A stretch of 64,000 nt of DNA from Aplidium turbinatum. Taxonomy: Eukaryota > Chordata > Ascidiacea > Aplousobranchia > Polyclinidae. The DNA lies in contig OU964918.1 in assembly GCA_918807975.1 (NCBI GenBank), forward strand, positions 34,146,477 through 34,210,476. The letters run 5' to 3'. Positions 46,684 to 58,038 of the stretch are shown in pieces. Each line of letters begins with the position of its first letter. Position 1 is the stretch's first letter. The notes beneath the pieces were generated by a model. It saw only the letters and a list, made by a program, of their open reading frames with translations. It was not told where the DNA came from and searched no databases. A program made the translations under genes and the position numbers.

Positions 46684-47869
46684 CAGAGATGGGCGTGATC
46701 TTGATCTTGAAGATCACTTTTTTTTTGGTGATCTTGATCTAAGATCACTTTTTTTTGTGTGATCTTGATCTTGAAGAACAATAAGATCAAGATCACTTTA
46801 AAATTGAATTTTACTTCCTACATAGAGGCATTTTTTTAGAACTCGTACTGTACAAAGTAGTTAGTGGCAACTACTAACATTAAGCCACTTTTAATGTGAT
46901 ATGTGCCCAACAAAAGACGATTTAAAGTCTCCATCTAATCTGGTCAGTGTTGCCATTTTAAAATTAAAAAAGTTTTCTGTATTGGTCATAATAAAGAAGT
47001 CAACTTCGGTGTACTTTATGTTGACGTATAATAAAAAATGATTTAACGTGAATTTTAAAGAAATGTTTGCTTTTATTGACCCAATTTTAGATGTTTCAAA
47101 AGTCTAGAATGGCGGTGTTAAAAAATCTGGATTCTAGCCGACTTTGGTCATGTAAAGTGGTTTATTGCAGCAAATCAACCAGACCAAGACTTGTTTAGGG
47201 TCTGAGTATGGAGCGGTTTGTCGGACCGCAAACCTCTGAACTTTTTTAATAGCAGACAACAGTATCAATGTTGCCAGGTGGGCAAATGGTGCAATAAACA
47301 TTGACATAATGCAATGAAAGTTAAAACTACTTAGTAACACGAATAAAAACTCCCACATGAACCAGACAAAAATTTGGTAAAAAATGATGCGGTTCAAAGT
47401 TTATTTTTATTTATTTATTTCTTATAAATAAAAAGTATAAAACTAATTGCAAATTTTGCGACTTTTTCAGAACTACTGTAATTAACCTCGGCCTTGGGGG
47501 GTGACGTTGCGATTCTAAGCAAACTACGCCAACAATTATTGATAGGCCTATAATAGAAACAGTCACTAACTTATTACAATTCTTAGGCCAGCGATCGAGT
47601 AGTTAAAAGTAAAAGTTAGCAATACCAACTATATACCTTTACCCAGATTGCTTATAGTTATTATTTTTTGCAACATCATTGATCATTGATCAAAAACTTC
47701 ATTTTTTTTCAAGTACACAAAAAGTGATCTTGAAAGTGATCTTGATCTTCAAGATCACGATCTTGATCTTCAAGATCACATAGTTTGGTGATCTTGATCT
47801 TCAAGATCACCTATTCTTGGTGATCTTGATCTTCAAGATCACCAATACTGGTGATCTTGCCCATCTCTG
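46684..47869. mobile_element. hAT family C nested in family B, with GATCTTGAAGATC arms
   Basis: Flanked by identical GCTATAAG (46676-46683 and 47870-47877). Ends CAGAGATGGGC and GCCCATCTCTG. Both arms carry arrays of the palindromic word GATCTTGAAGATC or GATCTTGATC (46692-46800 and 47725-47860). A degraded relative lies at about 19718-21875. Confidence 0.95.
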
Positions 47870-48626
47870 GCTATAAGCAACACCACAACATTTAACAAAA
47901 AAATGTTATACTTGTTAAAAGTAATGTTAAGGTGTTGCTTAGCTTTGTTTGGTTACTTTTATGAAAGGGTCTGCTGCTATTCGGCGAGAGCCTTTTTCGG
48001 CGAGTTCCCTATTCGGCGATTTTTTGAAAATTCAACGACGCCTTCTGCAAATCCGACGATTGAATATTATTCAATATTCAGACATTGAATCAATGTAAAT
48101 ATGAACCGTTAGACTAATTGGGTTCTTTGAATCCTACGTCACCGTCTGTATGCAACCTTAGAATATATTACAGTAGTTATTTTGTCATCAAATTACCTAG
48201 CTTAGCCTAACTATATTTTTAGAAGTAGTGCTGCCAGACCTTTTTATTTTTTGTACTAAAATTCGTATCATCAAAACTACTTTAATTGATTGAACAAAGT
48301 TTATTTGAACGGAAGTAGTATGTTTGTGTTTTATTACATTTAATTATAATTTCTCTAATGTTATGTTGTTTTTTTTCTGAATCCGCATGGTCACCCTGAG
48401 CCGGTTTCCTGCAATGTTTATTTTTCTAAGTCTTTTATGACATCTCAACTGAATATTTAAGTGGGGTTGTTTTTTTCTTTGTGGTGTGTAAAACAATATT
48501 TGTTACTCCTACCTACTATGCCAAAGTGCAGAAGCATCGAGCAATGCACAAGCAAGGTATCTTCAAAGATGAATTCAGTTGTTCTATCTTGATTCCTTTG
48601 GTAAGAAATTCTAGCTAGTTGGTGAT

Positions 48627-49080
48627 CAGTGGCGTAGCCAAAGGGGGGTGGGTTGAGGTTGCACCCCCCCCCCTTTGGCAAGCGTGTGACGTCACGATAT
48701 TGAGAATGATGCTTTCAGTCTATGCCTCTAAAACAAAGTTTGTCTTATTTTAAATGAAACATGCAAAGAGCGAGTTTTGCCATTACCAAACATTCAAATA
48801 TCTCAGCCAGGAATTAGCAACAAGAAAACATAGATTTCCGAAAAATGCCGAGGAAAACATGATCTTATTCTTTTGCTATGCCACCGGACAGCACCATTTT
48901 ACAGGAATATTCATACCCACATTTTTGTTGAAAATAATCTCAGAATGCGCCAAATTCAAAGTAATTTTTTAAAATTTTCTGGGGGAGGCCCCCCAGACCC
49001 CCACCGCTGGGTGTCGCCATAAGCGAAACACGCCGTCAACCCCCCCCCCCCCCCTTTCAAAATTCCTGGCTACGCCACTG
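48627..49080. mobile_element. hAT MITE nested in family B, 454 bp
   Basis: Ends CAGTGGCGTAGCCA and (from the right) CAGTGGCGTAGCCA, with C and G runs just inside. Flanks TTGGTGAT (48619-48626) and CTGGTGAT (49081-49088) differ at one base. Non-coding. Confidence 0.88.
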
Positions 49081-49546
49081 CTGGTGATCTTGTTATGTTA
49101 GTTTTTCACTGTTATCATACACCGCATACATTATATTTGGGCAATTTCTATAAAAGCGTGCACATTTGGGCAAATTTACGTTCTGCCCCCCCAAAATGGT
49201 TTGGTCTCGTACGGCTATGGTAGTAACTACCAACCCTGAATAAAGAAATTTTCTCTTTAAAGTGGAGTTTTTCAGCACTGCTCAGTGTTCACATAGTGAA
49301 TAAATGCTTCATAATACTTTTCCTGACAAGTATAAAATTTTACCCATTTTCCCGCAATGCAGGATATTACAAAACAAACATTAAATATAAAAACTTGTTT
49401 TATTTGGGAACTAGGCCTACTACTTTTTGAGATAAAAAGAAATTGACCTCTTGTCGTTACGCACCAATAAAACCATGATGCGCAACTTTAATTTTTTTTT
49501 TTGGTAGAGGAAAGATTAACGAAAAGTTTGGCAAAAACAGAAAAGT

Positions 49547-51780
49547 ATTGCATTATTACATTACGACTATTACGAGTATTGCATTACGACTTGGAAATAT
49601 GGCAACGAAGGACTTATACAAAAACTTCAAAAAATCTGTGACAAGTTACATCTTATTTTCTGTCCCAACAATGATAGTTGTAGCAAGATCCCGATATCAA
49701 TTGGGCAATTGTTCAAACTGGAAATTGGTGTTTTCTTGTTTAAATTTCACAACAATTTACTACCAGATTGCTTCACCAACCTTTTTAAATATGTCAAAGA
49801 AGTTCACAGCCTGTTTACAAGAAACCATGATAATGATTCTCTAAACATTCCATACTTCTCAAAAACGCTTACTCAACATTCAATAGAATTCACAGGTGCG
49901 AAAACATGGAACGAATTTCCCTCTTCAATTAGAAAGACTGATACAAAGTCACTTTTTATTCACAAACTAAAACAACAGTTCAATTCAGTTCAGTTGTTTT
50001 TATTTCTGACCATCATATCAAAACAATACACGTCAGCACAGCAAAGGTCGAGAAAAGGGTAGATGCGACAAAACGCGAACGTTAAAACGTGCTTGAGACC
50101 GAGGTAAGTTATTGAGTTGAAAGAAATTTGGCACGGTCGCAACACATTCAGAAAAATTTAAGATATAAAGGAAAAATAAAAAAAGAAAATGTTACAAAAC
50201 AAAAACAACATATATTTAGGCTATAGCTTTATTAGCCCACATAGCTTTATAGTTCAGGCCCTTAGGGGAATCTTTAGGCTAAACGTGCTACACGCCGCTC
50301 CCCTGCACATCCCTGCAGCTGACCAACCCAACCCCGACCCTAGTGGGCGCCGCAACCACCCGGGCCACGCGATCACCCCCAAATCGGGGATCTCTCCAGA
50401 AATCACGTTTCAGCTCCTTTCACGTCATTTCCGTGCAACTACATACTTAACCTTTGCACATTTTAACTTAAAAAGCACATACAAATAAGTGAGACAAAAT
50501 AAACACAAAACAATTTGGTCGATGACGTCAACATGACGTCATCACATATATTTTTTTGCTTTTTTAACCTATTTTGGTCGTTTGCTGTTGGTTTTAGTTG
50601 GAGTACCGGTTACTAAAACCATTTCACAATTCTTAAAAGTAGTGTCGTCATGATTGCATCTTTTATGACGTCATCATTACATTATTAAAACTAGATAACT
50701 CCAAATTCAGGAACCAAAGGTAAGTTTATTCCGAAAAAAGCGATCAAATACTCTCATTATAAATTTTGCAAATGCTTAAAATTTTACAATTGCAAGCAAT
50801 AACAATAATTCCAGTACAGTATGACGCAATAACGACGTCATCAAGGGAATAACCAGAAGAGCAGCTACCAGGGGTGAATTTCCCTTTTGGTCATGCCACT
50901 TTAAAATTTAAAATAATATGTAGGCCTAATTATGGTCTACAAATCAAATTAATATACGACCCCAGATGATGCAATGTCAGAGTCAGACTGTTAATTCATT
51001 TAAGCAAAACGGACACGCAATAGAAAGACAACGTAGAAAGGCTTTCTTGCATTCTTGTGAAGATTTTAGTGGAAATCCGAAATTATTTACAAAAGATTAT
51101 GCTTACCTAACAATACTATCGATTGCTTGTGCTGTACTTTTATGTTTGTAGATATTAACAGCAAACGCAATACTCCATAATCAACACGACACGTCGCAAA
51201 AGGGGATGAGAGCTTCATCAACACCATCAGGACATCATCATCTACCAGCTCATCCATTCCATCACCCACCAGGACAAGAAACAATAACTTAAACTGGATA
51301 TCAAACCTCAATCGTCTTAGGCTACTGTGTGATGTGCAGTCTATCCACAGAAAGAGCTCAACACCTGCTCTCCTGGGCCACATTGAAACGGGCTTTTGCC
51401 TGAGGATGGGTTTCTTTTATGTCCGGTTTTCTTTCTCCATCCTATTATTCTTATTATGACTGCTCATCCACATCAATATTGGAACTGGCAAATTCAATCC
51501 ACAACACTTTTCATTAGGCTGTTATTCATTACTACATGTGTGCTTCTCTGTTTTTGTTTTATTTTGTGCTATTTGTTTTTTTTGGGTTTTGTGGCCGTGC
51601 TAACTACTGATATATATAGCCTACTACATAATTTTTCATTCAGGCACGTTTTAAACCTTTCAAGGTTTTGCCACCTTTTCCCGTTCGTTAACGTGCTGGT
51701 AGGTTTATATCGATTTTTGTACTTAATATATTTTTCGTCCCGGACGCGTTAATGACGAAAAATAAAATGATTGATTGATT
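49547..51780 (+). mobile_element. LINE (CR1/L2-like) inserted in hAT A copy 1
   Basis: Absent from copy 2 of the host hAT. The left part encodes an ORF2 C-terminus (49709-49990: FKLEIGVFLFKFHNNLLPD, then TGAKTWNEFPSSIRK), with a frame change near 49700. The right part is the 3' UTR ending ATAAAATGATTGATTGATTG. A further minus-strand LINE tail begins at 49986 (AACTG-type tail, TTTTTATTTCTGACC), so a second LINE piece lies inside. The GC-rich segment 50260-50420 is unassigned. CRE-like TGACGTCA palindromes occur at 50523, 50534 and 50666. Confidence 0.78.
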
Positions 51781-51870
51781 GAAGTGCGAAAGTCTCAAAG
51801 TCCTGCAAACTAGTTCAAATTGGATGGATTAAGTGCAACCATACTTCTTTTAAACATGTCTATGACAGCA

Positions 51871-52167
51871 GTGGCCGAGTGGTTAGCGCGTTGGGCTTGC
51901 AGTCGAGAGCCTGCATGTTCGACTCCAACTACCCGCACTTGCTGTTGTTTCTCTGGGCAAGAAACTTTACGATAATTGCCTCTACCCATCAGTGATCGAT
52001 TTCGAGTAATGGGTAGTACTAAATTTAAGTCATAAGTAGAGTAGACAACAGGAAACAGACTTAGCAGTCGACTGCAGCGTGGGTCAGGTGTACGTCGGAA
52101 GGCGTACACCGATGCATAGCGCTCAAGTCCGCTTTCCCGCAATGCAGGATAAAGATATGAAAAACAA
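51871..52167 (+). repeat. tRNA-derived SINE inserted in hAT A copy 1
   Basis: The head contains TGGCCGAGTGG, a perfect polymerase III A box, and TGTTCGACTCC, a good B box. A 200-bp body follows, ending CCCGCAATGCAGGATAAA. ACAGCA flanks both sides (51865-51870, 52168-52173), and copy 2 of the hAT shows the empty site. The head resembles a Leu/Ser-type tRNA by its GGCCGAGTGG D-arm. Confidence 0.85.
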
Positions 52168-52626
52168 ACAGCACAATGGTGTGATAAAGGGAAAACAAAT
52201 ATGACTATGACATCACAAAGGAATATTGAACCTCTTCAGGGAAAATAAAAAACATCAAAATGTTTCCATCTTTCACTACATTTAAATGTGATTTGGGCTA
52301 AAAGTTGGAACTTTAGCACTACACTGCTTTTGCCAAACTTTTCATCAATCTTTCCTTTACCCAAATAAAAAAAAAATTTAAAGTTACGCAACATGGTTTT
52401 ATCGGTGCGTAACGACAAGAAGTTAATTTCTTTTTATCTCAAAAAGTAGTAGCTAAAGTTTTAATGTTCATAAACAGTAGCCCACTCAGAAAACATGGGG
52501 GTAGAGCTAAAAATTATCCAAATATGTTGAGCGGTTCTTGAGATACTGCCGTTTTTCTATTGCTCCTTATTTATGAAGCCATCTAGTGGCTAAGATTATT
52601 TCACTTATAACTCGAGTACCGCTTGT

Positions 52627-52833
52627 GTGGTTTTCATCAAGTTTGCACCAAATGCACATCAACTGGAACCACCTCTTGATGTTGTACTGGAAAAGGTGTG
52701 GTGTGCTGATCAAAAGTGTCTTTGTGAAGCAGAGAAACAGGACACTGACCACCTAGTCCTAACATGCCCATTAACCAAAATCCCAGGTGGCTTCGAAACT
52801 GTACACAAGTGTGGTAGGGCCTACTGCATTTAA
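52627..52833 (+). pseudogene. LINE ORF2 zinc-knuckle tail inside hAT A copy 1
   Basis: Encodes CLCEAEKQDTDHLVLTCPLT, the C-x-C-x(8)-H-x-x-x-x-C tail of jockey-like LINE ORF2 proteins (compare CECGATEQTADHVIHHC at 24125-24475). Copy 2 (59748-59984) has the same segment and continues to FNNWLNQITDNT. Here a 7-bp TAGGGCCTA-type insertion at 52815-52823 shifts the frame. As both hAT copies carry it, the LINE piece was captured before the copies separated. Confidence 0.7.
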
Positions 52834-53216
52834 CAACTGGCTAAACCAAATTACAGACAATACTTGAGATGTGCCAACCATAGGACACTGTTACTACTAT
52901 TTGAGACCATGAGAAATCTTTATGGCTTGTGTGTTGAGACTTGAGATCTACAAAATTGCAATGAAACAATATTCCAGACATATAGTCTGATTTGAAATAA
53001 GTTATACGAGTTATGAGACTGTCTGTTTGTTGAAAGAGACGTTATTGCAATGAGTTTACCCTAATTGCTGCATATTGTGACATTTAATGTCAAAATAGGT
53101 AAAAAAACAACAAAAAAAACGAATAAAAAACAAAAAAAAAAAACGATAAAAAACAAAAAAACAAGCTCGTTTTAAAAAAAAAACAAAAAACGTTTTTTTA
53201 CATCTCTAGTTGCAGC

Positions 53217-53816
53217 ACGCCTTTTCCAACGAAAAAAAAAATCTTTCCATCGCAGCAATATTAGGTATAGGGTGTTGTATTTACTGCGTATACTGAAAAA
53301 ACATTAAAATTGGCATTAAACTTCACTTTGATAGCAGAAGAGCAACATAAAAAGATGCAGCCTAGCGCCTGTCCACTGCCAGCACATTAAAAAAGGCAGC
53401 CCCTCTACTGCAGCTACTACTCCAACAAAATATAGCGCTGCTACTCTATCGTTACCGAAAAAGTAGCGGCGCTGCAACAGTAGCAAGCTAGTGCCCACTT
53501 CTACCCGTCGATTTATAAAATTTGAAAATGTTAAGTGTAATTTTGGTGACGTCGTCGTCGTGACAAATCTATTCGATAATCTGGTCACACTGGAAAAGTT
53601 TTTTATTTTTTTTTTCAGGGTCAAGGGAGTGTTTGCACCGATTTGAGGTTTAGTTATTAGTGATGACACTTTGGGATTTTAGTCTGTACACTCTGTAGCG
53701 GACGTCGAGCAGAGAGCGAGAGAGAGAAACGTTTATTTTGTCTGTTGCAAGCATAGCACGGTACAATTATACACAACATGAATGGAATAATACAGCTTCG
53801 ATAGAGAGTTTGTCTT
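53217..53816. other. Gene-free stretch
   Basis: A 117-codon minus-strand frame (53316-53669) has no recognised domain. No repeat end could be paired. Confidence 0.4.
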
Positions 53817-54307
53817 GTTGAACCATTGGCATATGAAGCCGAGCAACATTATCAAATTTAACATATTAAAGATTGTTATATTTACAAAAAACACAAAACT
53901 ACGCAACAATTAAATATCGAATGTTTTCGACATCACAAGATGTCCTCTTCACGAATAATATACATACAACTTAACTACATCTGAATAAAATACAATGGTT
54001 AACTAAACACCTGTTTAACATCTTTAGATGCAGTTGCCTTTGATTCTCTTGGAGCCTATCGTTGAGTTTGAGCTAGTCAGAAGTACTGTGCAGTTTTTGT
54101 CTTTTCCTGTTTATAGATTTAGTTAACCATTGTATTTTATTCAGATGCAGTTAAGTTGTATGTATATTATTCCTGAAGAGGACATCTTGGGATGTCGAAA
54201 ACGTTCGATATTTAATTGTTGCGTAGTTTTGTGTTTTTTGTAAATATAATAATCTTTAATATGTTAAATTTGATAACGTTGCTCGGCTTTGTATGCCTAT
54301 GGTTCAA
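53817..54307. mobile_element. Penelope-like terminal repeats in inverted orientation
   Basis: Arms of about 190 bp (53817-54007 and 54117-54307) are inverted copies of each other around a spacer of about 110 bp. Each arm contains GAAGAGGACATC, a 4-base loop, GATGTCGAAAA and then the block ATTTAATTGTTGCGTAG. Inverted or partial terminal repeats (pLTRs) are a known feature of Penelope-like elements. No ORF remains. Confidence 0.6.
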
Positions 54308-54599
54308 CATGAATAGAATAGCACCATAACCATCTAGATACCACAACAGACAGGAAGCAGCGAAAGACTGTACGGTATGAGTCATCGAGTCAGCTGCTTC
54401 CTTGTTCTTAACCCTTTACAGGTGGAGAAAACTTCCTCTCGTTATTTCTTCGTGATTTTTTTGTATATTGTAGTTTTTAGTCTAACTAAGAATATTTGGT
54501 GCTCTTCCACAAGACGCCCTGTTGGTCAACCGGACAAAATGATGACGTCACACACATTGGAATGAACTATTATGAAGGAGGAAGTGCGGGGTGGAATTG

Positions 54600-57500
54600 C
54601 AATAAAACACACCAGAAGGAAATTGTTTCCCATTTATTGATTTGTTGTTCAGTTTAAAGAAATTTGCGATCGTTGAAAAGCACAAGCATAGATCTAACCA
54701 ACTAAGTTAATACCAAGTCCTAAAATACTACTAGCTCCATCTGGTGGCCACTTAAACTTGACCAAATTCAAACCATTATCAAAAGTTTATTTGCAATGAT
54801 AAAAACATTAAACGACAACCAATTAAAAGAACATGTTACTGTTTATTGAGGTGCTAACTTTCATTTTTATATTTTATTCAATATGCGCGCAATCGTTGTT
54901 CGAAGACAGCCCCCCAACAAAGCTTTTGCCCAATGCATTTCAATGGCGAATCGATCGTTTTCCAGTTCACGCCCTGCCTGATTACGATTCTTCTTCTTGC
55001 GTTTGAGAACACGATAATTAACTGTCTCCCATTTATTCATTTCTTGCTCAATTTCAACAGATTTGCTATCGTTGAAAAGCACAAGCATAGATCTAACCAA
55101 CTAAGTTAATACCAAGTCCCAAAATATTACTAGCTCCATCTGGTGGCCACTTAAACTTGACCAAATTCAAACCATTATCAAAAGTTTATTTGCAATGATA
55201 AAAACATTAAACGACAACCAATTAAAAGAACATGTTACTGTTTATTGATGTGCTAACTTTCATTTTTATATCTTATTCAATATGCGCGCAATCGTTGTTC
55301 GAAGACAGCCCCCCAACGAAGCTTTTGCCCAATGCATTTCAATGGCGAATCGATCGTCTTCCAGTTCACGCCCTGCATGTTCACGATAATTAATTGTCTC
55401 CCATTTATTCATTTCTTGCTCAATTTTAACAGATTTGCAATCGTTGAAAAGCACAAGCATAGATCTAACCAACTAAGTTAATACCAAGTCCCAAAATATT
55501 ACTAGCTCCATCTGGTGGCCACTTAAACTTGACCAAATTCAAACCATTATCAAAAGTTTATTTGCAATGATAAAAACATTAAACGACAACCAATTAAAAG
55601 AACATGTTACTGTTTATTGAAGGGATAACTTTCACTTTTATATCTTATTCAATATGCGCGCAATCGTTGTTCGAAGACAGCCCCCCAACGAAGCTTTTGC
55701 CCAATGCATTTCAATGGCGAATCGATCGTCTTCCAGTTCACGCCCTGCGTGATCACGATTCTTCTTCTTGCGTTTAAAATCACGATAATTAATTGTCTCC
55801 CATTTATTTATTTCTTGCTCAATTTCAACAGATTTGCTATCGTTGAAAAGCACAAGCATAGATCTAACCAACTAAGTTAATACCAAGTCTCAAAATACTA
55901 CTAACTCCATCTGGTGGTCACTTAAAATTGACCAAATTCAAACCATTATCAAAAGTTTATTTGCAATGATAAAAACATTAAACGACAACCAATTAAAAGA
56001 ACATGTTACTGTTTATTGAAGGGATAACTTTCATTTTTATATCTTATTCAATATGTGCGCAATCGTTGTTCGAAGACAGCCCCCCAACGAAGCTTTTGCC
56101 CAATGCATTTCAATGGCGAATCGATCGTCTTCCAGTTCACGCCCTGCATGTTCACGATAATTAATTGTCTCGCATTTATTCATTTCTTGCTCAATTTCAA
56201 CAGATTTGCTATCGTTGAAAAGCACAAGCATAGATCTAACCAACTAAATTAACACCAAGTCCCAAAATACTACTAGCTCCATCTAGTGGCCACCTAAACT
56301 TGACCAAATTCAAACCATTATCAAAAGTTTATTTGCAATGATAAACACATTAAACGACAACCAATTAAAAGAACATGTTACTGTTTATTGAAGGGATAAC
56401 TTTCATTTTTATATCTTATTCAATATGCGCGCAATCGTTGTTCGAAGACAGCCCCCCAACGAAGCTTTTGCCCAATGCATTTCAATGGCGAATCGATCGT
56501 CTTCCAGTTCACGCCCTGCATGTTCACGATAATTAATTGTCTCCCATTTATTCATTTCTTGCTCAATTTTAACAGATTTGCAATCGTTGAAAAGCACAAG
56601 CATAGATCTAACCAACTAAGTTAATACCAAGTCCCAAAATATTACTAGCTCCATCTGGTGGCCACTTAAACTTGACCAAATTCAAACCATTATCAAAAGT
56701 TTATTTGCAATGATAAAAACATTAAACGACAACCAATTAAAAGAACATGTTACTGTTTATTGAAGGGATAACTTTCACTTTTATATCTTATTCAATATGC
56801 GCGCAATCGTTGTTCGAAGACAGCCCCCCAACGAAGCTTTTGCCCAATGCATTTCAATGGCGAATCGATCGTCTTCCAGTTCACGCCCTGCATGTTCACG
56901 ATAATTAATTGTCTCGCATTTATTCATTTCTTGCTCAATTTCAACAGATTTGCTATCGTTGAAAAGCACAAGCATAGATCTAACCAACTAAATTAACACC
57001 AAGTCCCAAAATACTACTAGCTCCATCTAGTGGCCACCTAAACTTGACCAAATTCAAACCATTATCAAAAGTTTATTTGCAATGATAAAAACATTAAACG
57101 ACAACCAATTAAAAGAACATGTTACTGTTTATTGAAGGGATAACTTTCATTTTTATATCTTATTCAATATGCGCGCAATCGTTGTTCGAAGACAGCCCCC
57201 CAACAAAGCTTTTGCCCAATGCATTTCAATGGCGAATCGATCGTCTTCCAGTTCACGCCCTGCATGTGCACGATAATTAATTGTCTCCCATTTATTCATT
57301 TCTTGCTCAATTTTAACAGATTTGCTATCATTGAAAAGCACAAGCATAGATCTAACCAACTAAGTTAATATCAAGTCCCAAAATATTACTAGCTCCATCT
57401 GGTGGCTACTTAAACTTGACCAATTTCAAACCATTATCAAAAGTTTATTTGCAATGAAAAAAACATTAAACAACAACCAATTAAAAGAACATGTTACTGT

Positions 57501-57735
57501 TTATTGAAGTGCTAACTTTCATTTTTATATCTTATTCAATATGCGCGCAATCGTTGTTCGAAGACAGCCCCCAACGAAGCTTTTGCCCAATGCATTTCAA
57601 TGGCGAATCGATCGTCTTCCAGTTCACGCCCTGCATGTGCACGATAATTAATTGTCTCCCATTTATTCATTTCTTGCTCAATTTCAACAGATTTGCTGTC
57701 GTTGAAAAGCACAAGCATCGATCTAACAAACTAGG
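54600..57735 (-). repeat. Tandem array of 372/399-bp units with a conserved short ORF
   Basis: Eight consecutive minus-strand frames of 60-77 codons end at 54867, 55266, 55638, 56037, 56409, 56781, 57153 and about 57536, spaced 399, 372, 399 and then 372 bp. Each reads MVRSMLVLFNDSKSVEIEQE, then HAGRELEDDRFAIEMHWAKA and GGCLRTTIARILNKI with few changes. Units 1 and 3 have an extra 27 bp that keeps the frame (KRKKKNR block). A partial unit begins near 54600. I recognise no family for the peptide. It could be a chance frame kept open by recent homogenisation. Confidence 0.85.
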
Positions 57736-57739
57736 CTAA

Positions 57740-58030
57740 CAAAAGTGCAATGTCAGATGAAATAAAATAATTTTTCTAACTTACGTTTGTAACATGATTT
57801 TTGTGTGTCAACGTTTAAGGTTTGGACCTATGAATCATTTTGTTTACACACACGGATGCCTTTAGGAAAAAGACTTCGTGTGGTAATGAAAGAACACGAG
57901 AATGCAAGCCCAAGTCATTTTATTACGGTTTCGTTACTTACCTTTGATCCATATTTAAGCTTAGGTTTATTAGGCTTAGCCTAAGTGTTGTGAAAAAATT
58001 TCTTGGCTAAGCATTGAACAAAACATAAGT
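57740..58030. other. Centre of the foldback element, left side
   Basis: About 290 bp of unique AT-rich sequence between the tandem array and the nested hAT, with no gene. It includes TTAGGCTTAGCCTAA near 57968. Confidence 0.5.
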
Positions 58031-58038
58031 ATCCGCAC

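Larger units (their letters stand above)
45876..49219. mobile_element. hAT family B nested in family A, 3.3 kb
   Basis: Flanked by identical GTAGTAAC (45868-45875 and 49220-49227). Copy 2 of family A shows the empty site (GTAGTAAC once, near 58868). Ends CATAGCCGTACGAG in perfect inversion. TTGGGCA and TTGGGCAGC words recur in the left half. It contains two further hATs (46684-47869, 48627-49080). No transposase. Confidence 0.95.
45037..53208. mobile_element. hAT family A, copy 1, swollen to 8.2 kb by nested insertions
   Basis: Ends TAGAGATGTAAATGC and TTACATCTCTA, flanked by ATTGCAGC (45029-45036) and GTTGCAGC (53209-53216), one difference. It aligns end to end with copy 2 (58039-60323, 2285 bp) apart from three insertions: a hAT at 45876-49219, a LINE at about 49547-51780 and a SINE at 51871-52167. 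Removing these and their duplications leaves about 2.28 kb, the same as copy 2. Subterminal A/T runs with AACGA/TCGTT words lie at both ends. Both copies carry a LINE zinc-knuckle fragment but no transposase. Confidence 0.93.

Noticed and set aside
46692-47860. Short direct repeats of GATCTTGATC considered as a CRISPR-like or satellite array
   Set aside because: The repeats are palindromic, irregularly spaced and confined to the two arms of a transposon with an 8-bp target duplication. The window is eukaryotic.
51871-51945. Possible functional tRNA gene
   Set aside because: A and B boxes are present, but there is no paired acceptor stem or terminator, and a SINE body with flanking duplication follows.
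53316-53669. 117-codon minus-strand frame
   Set aside because: No recognised motif and low-complexity start. Compatible with chance.
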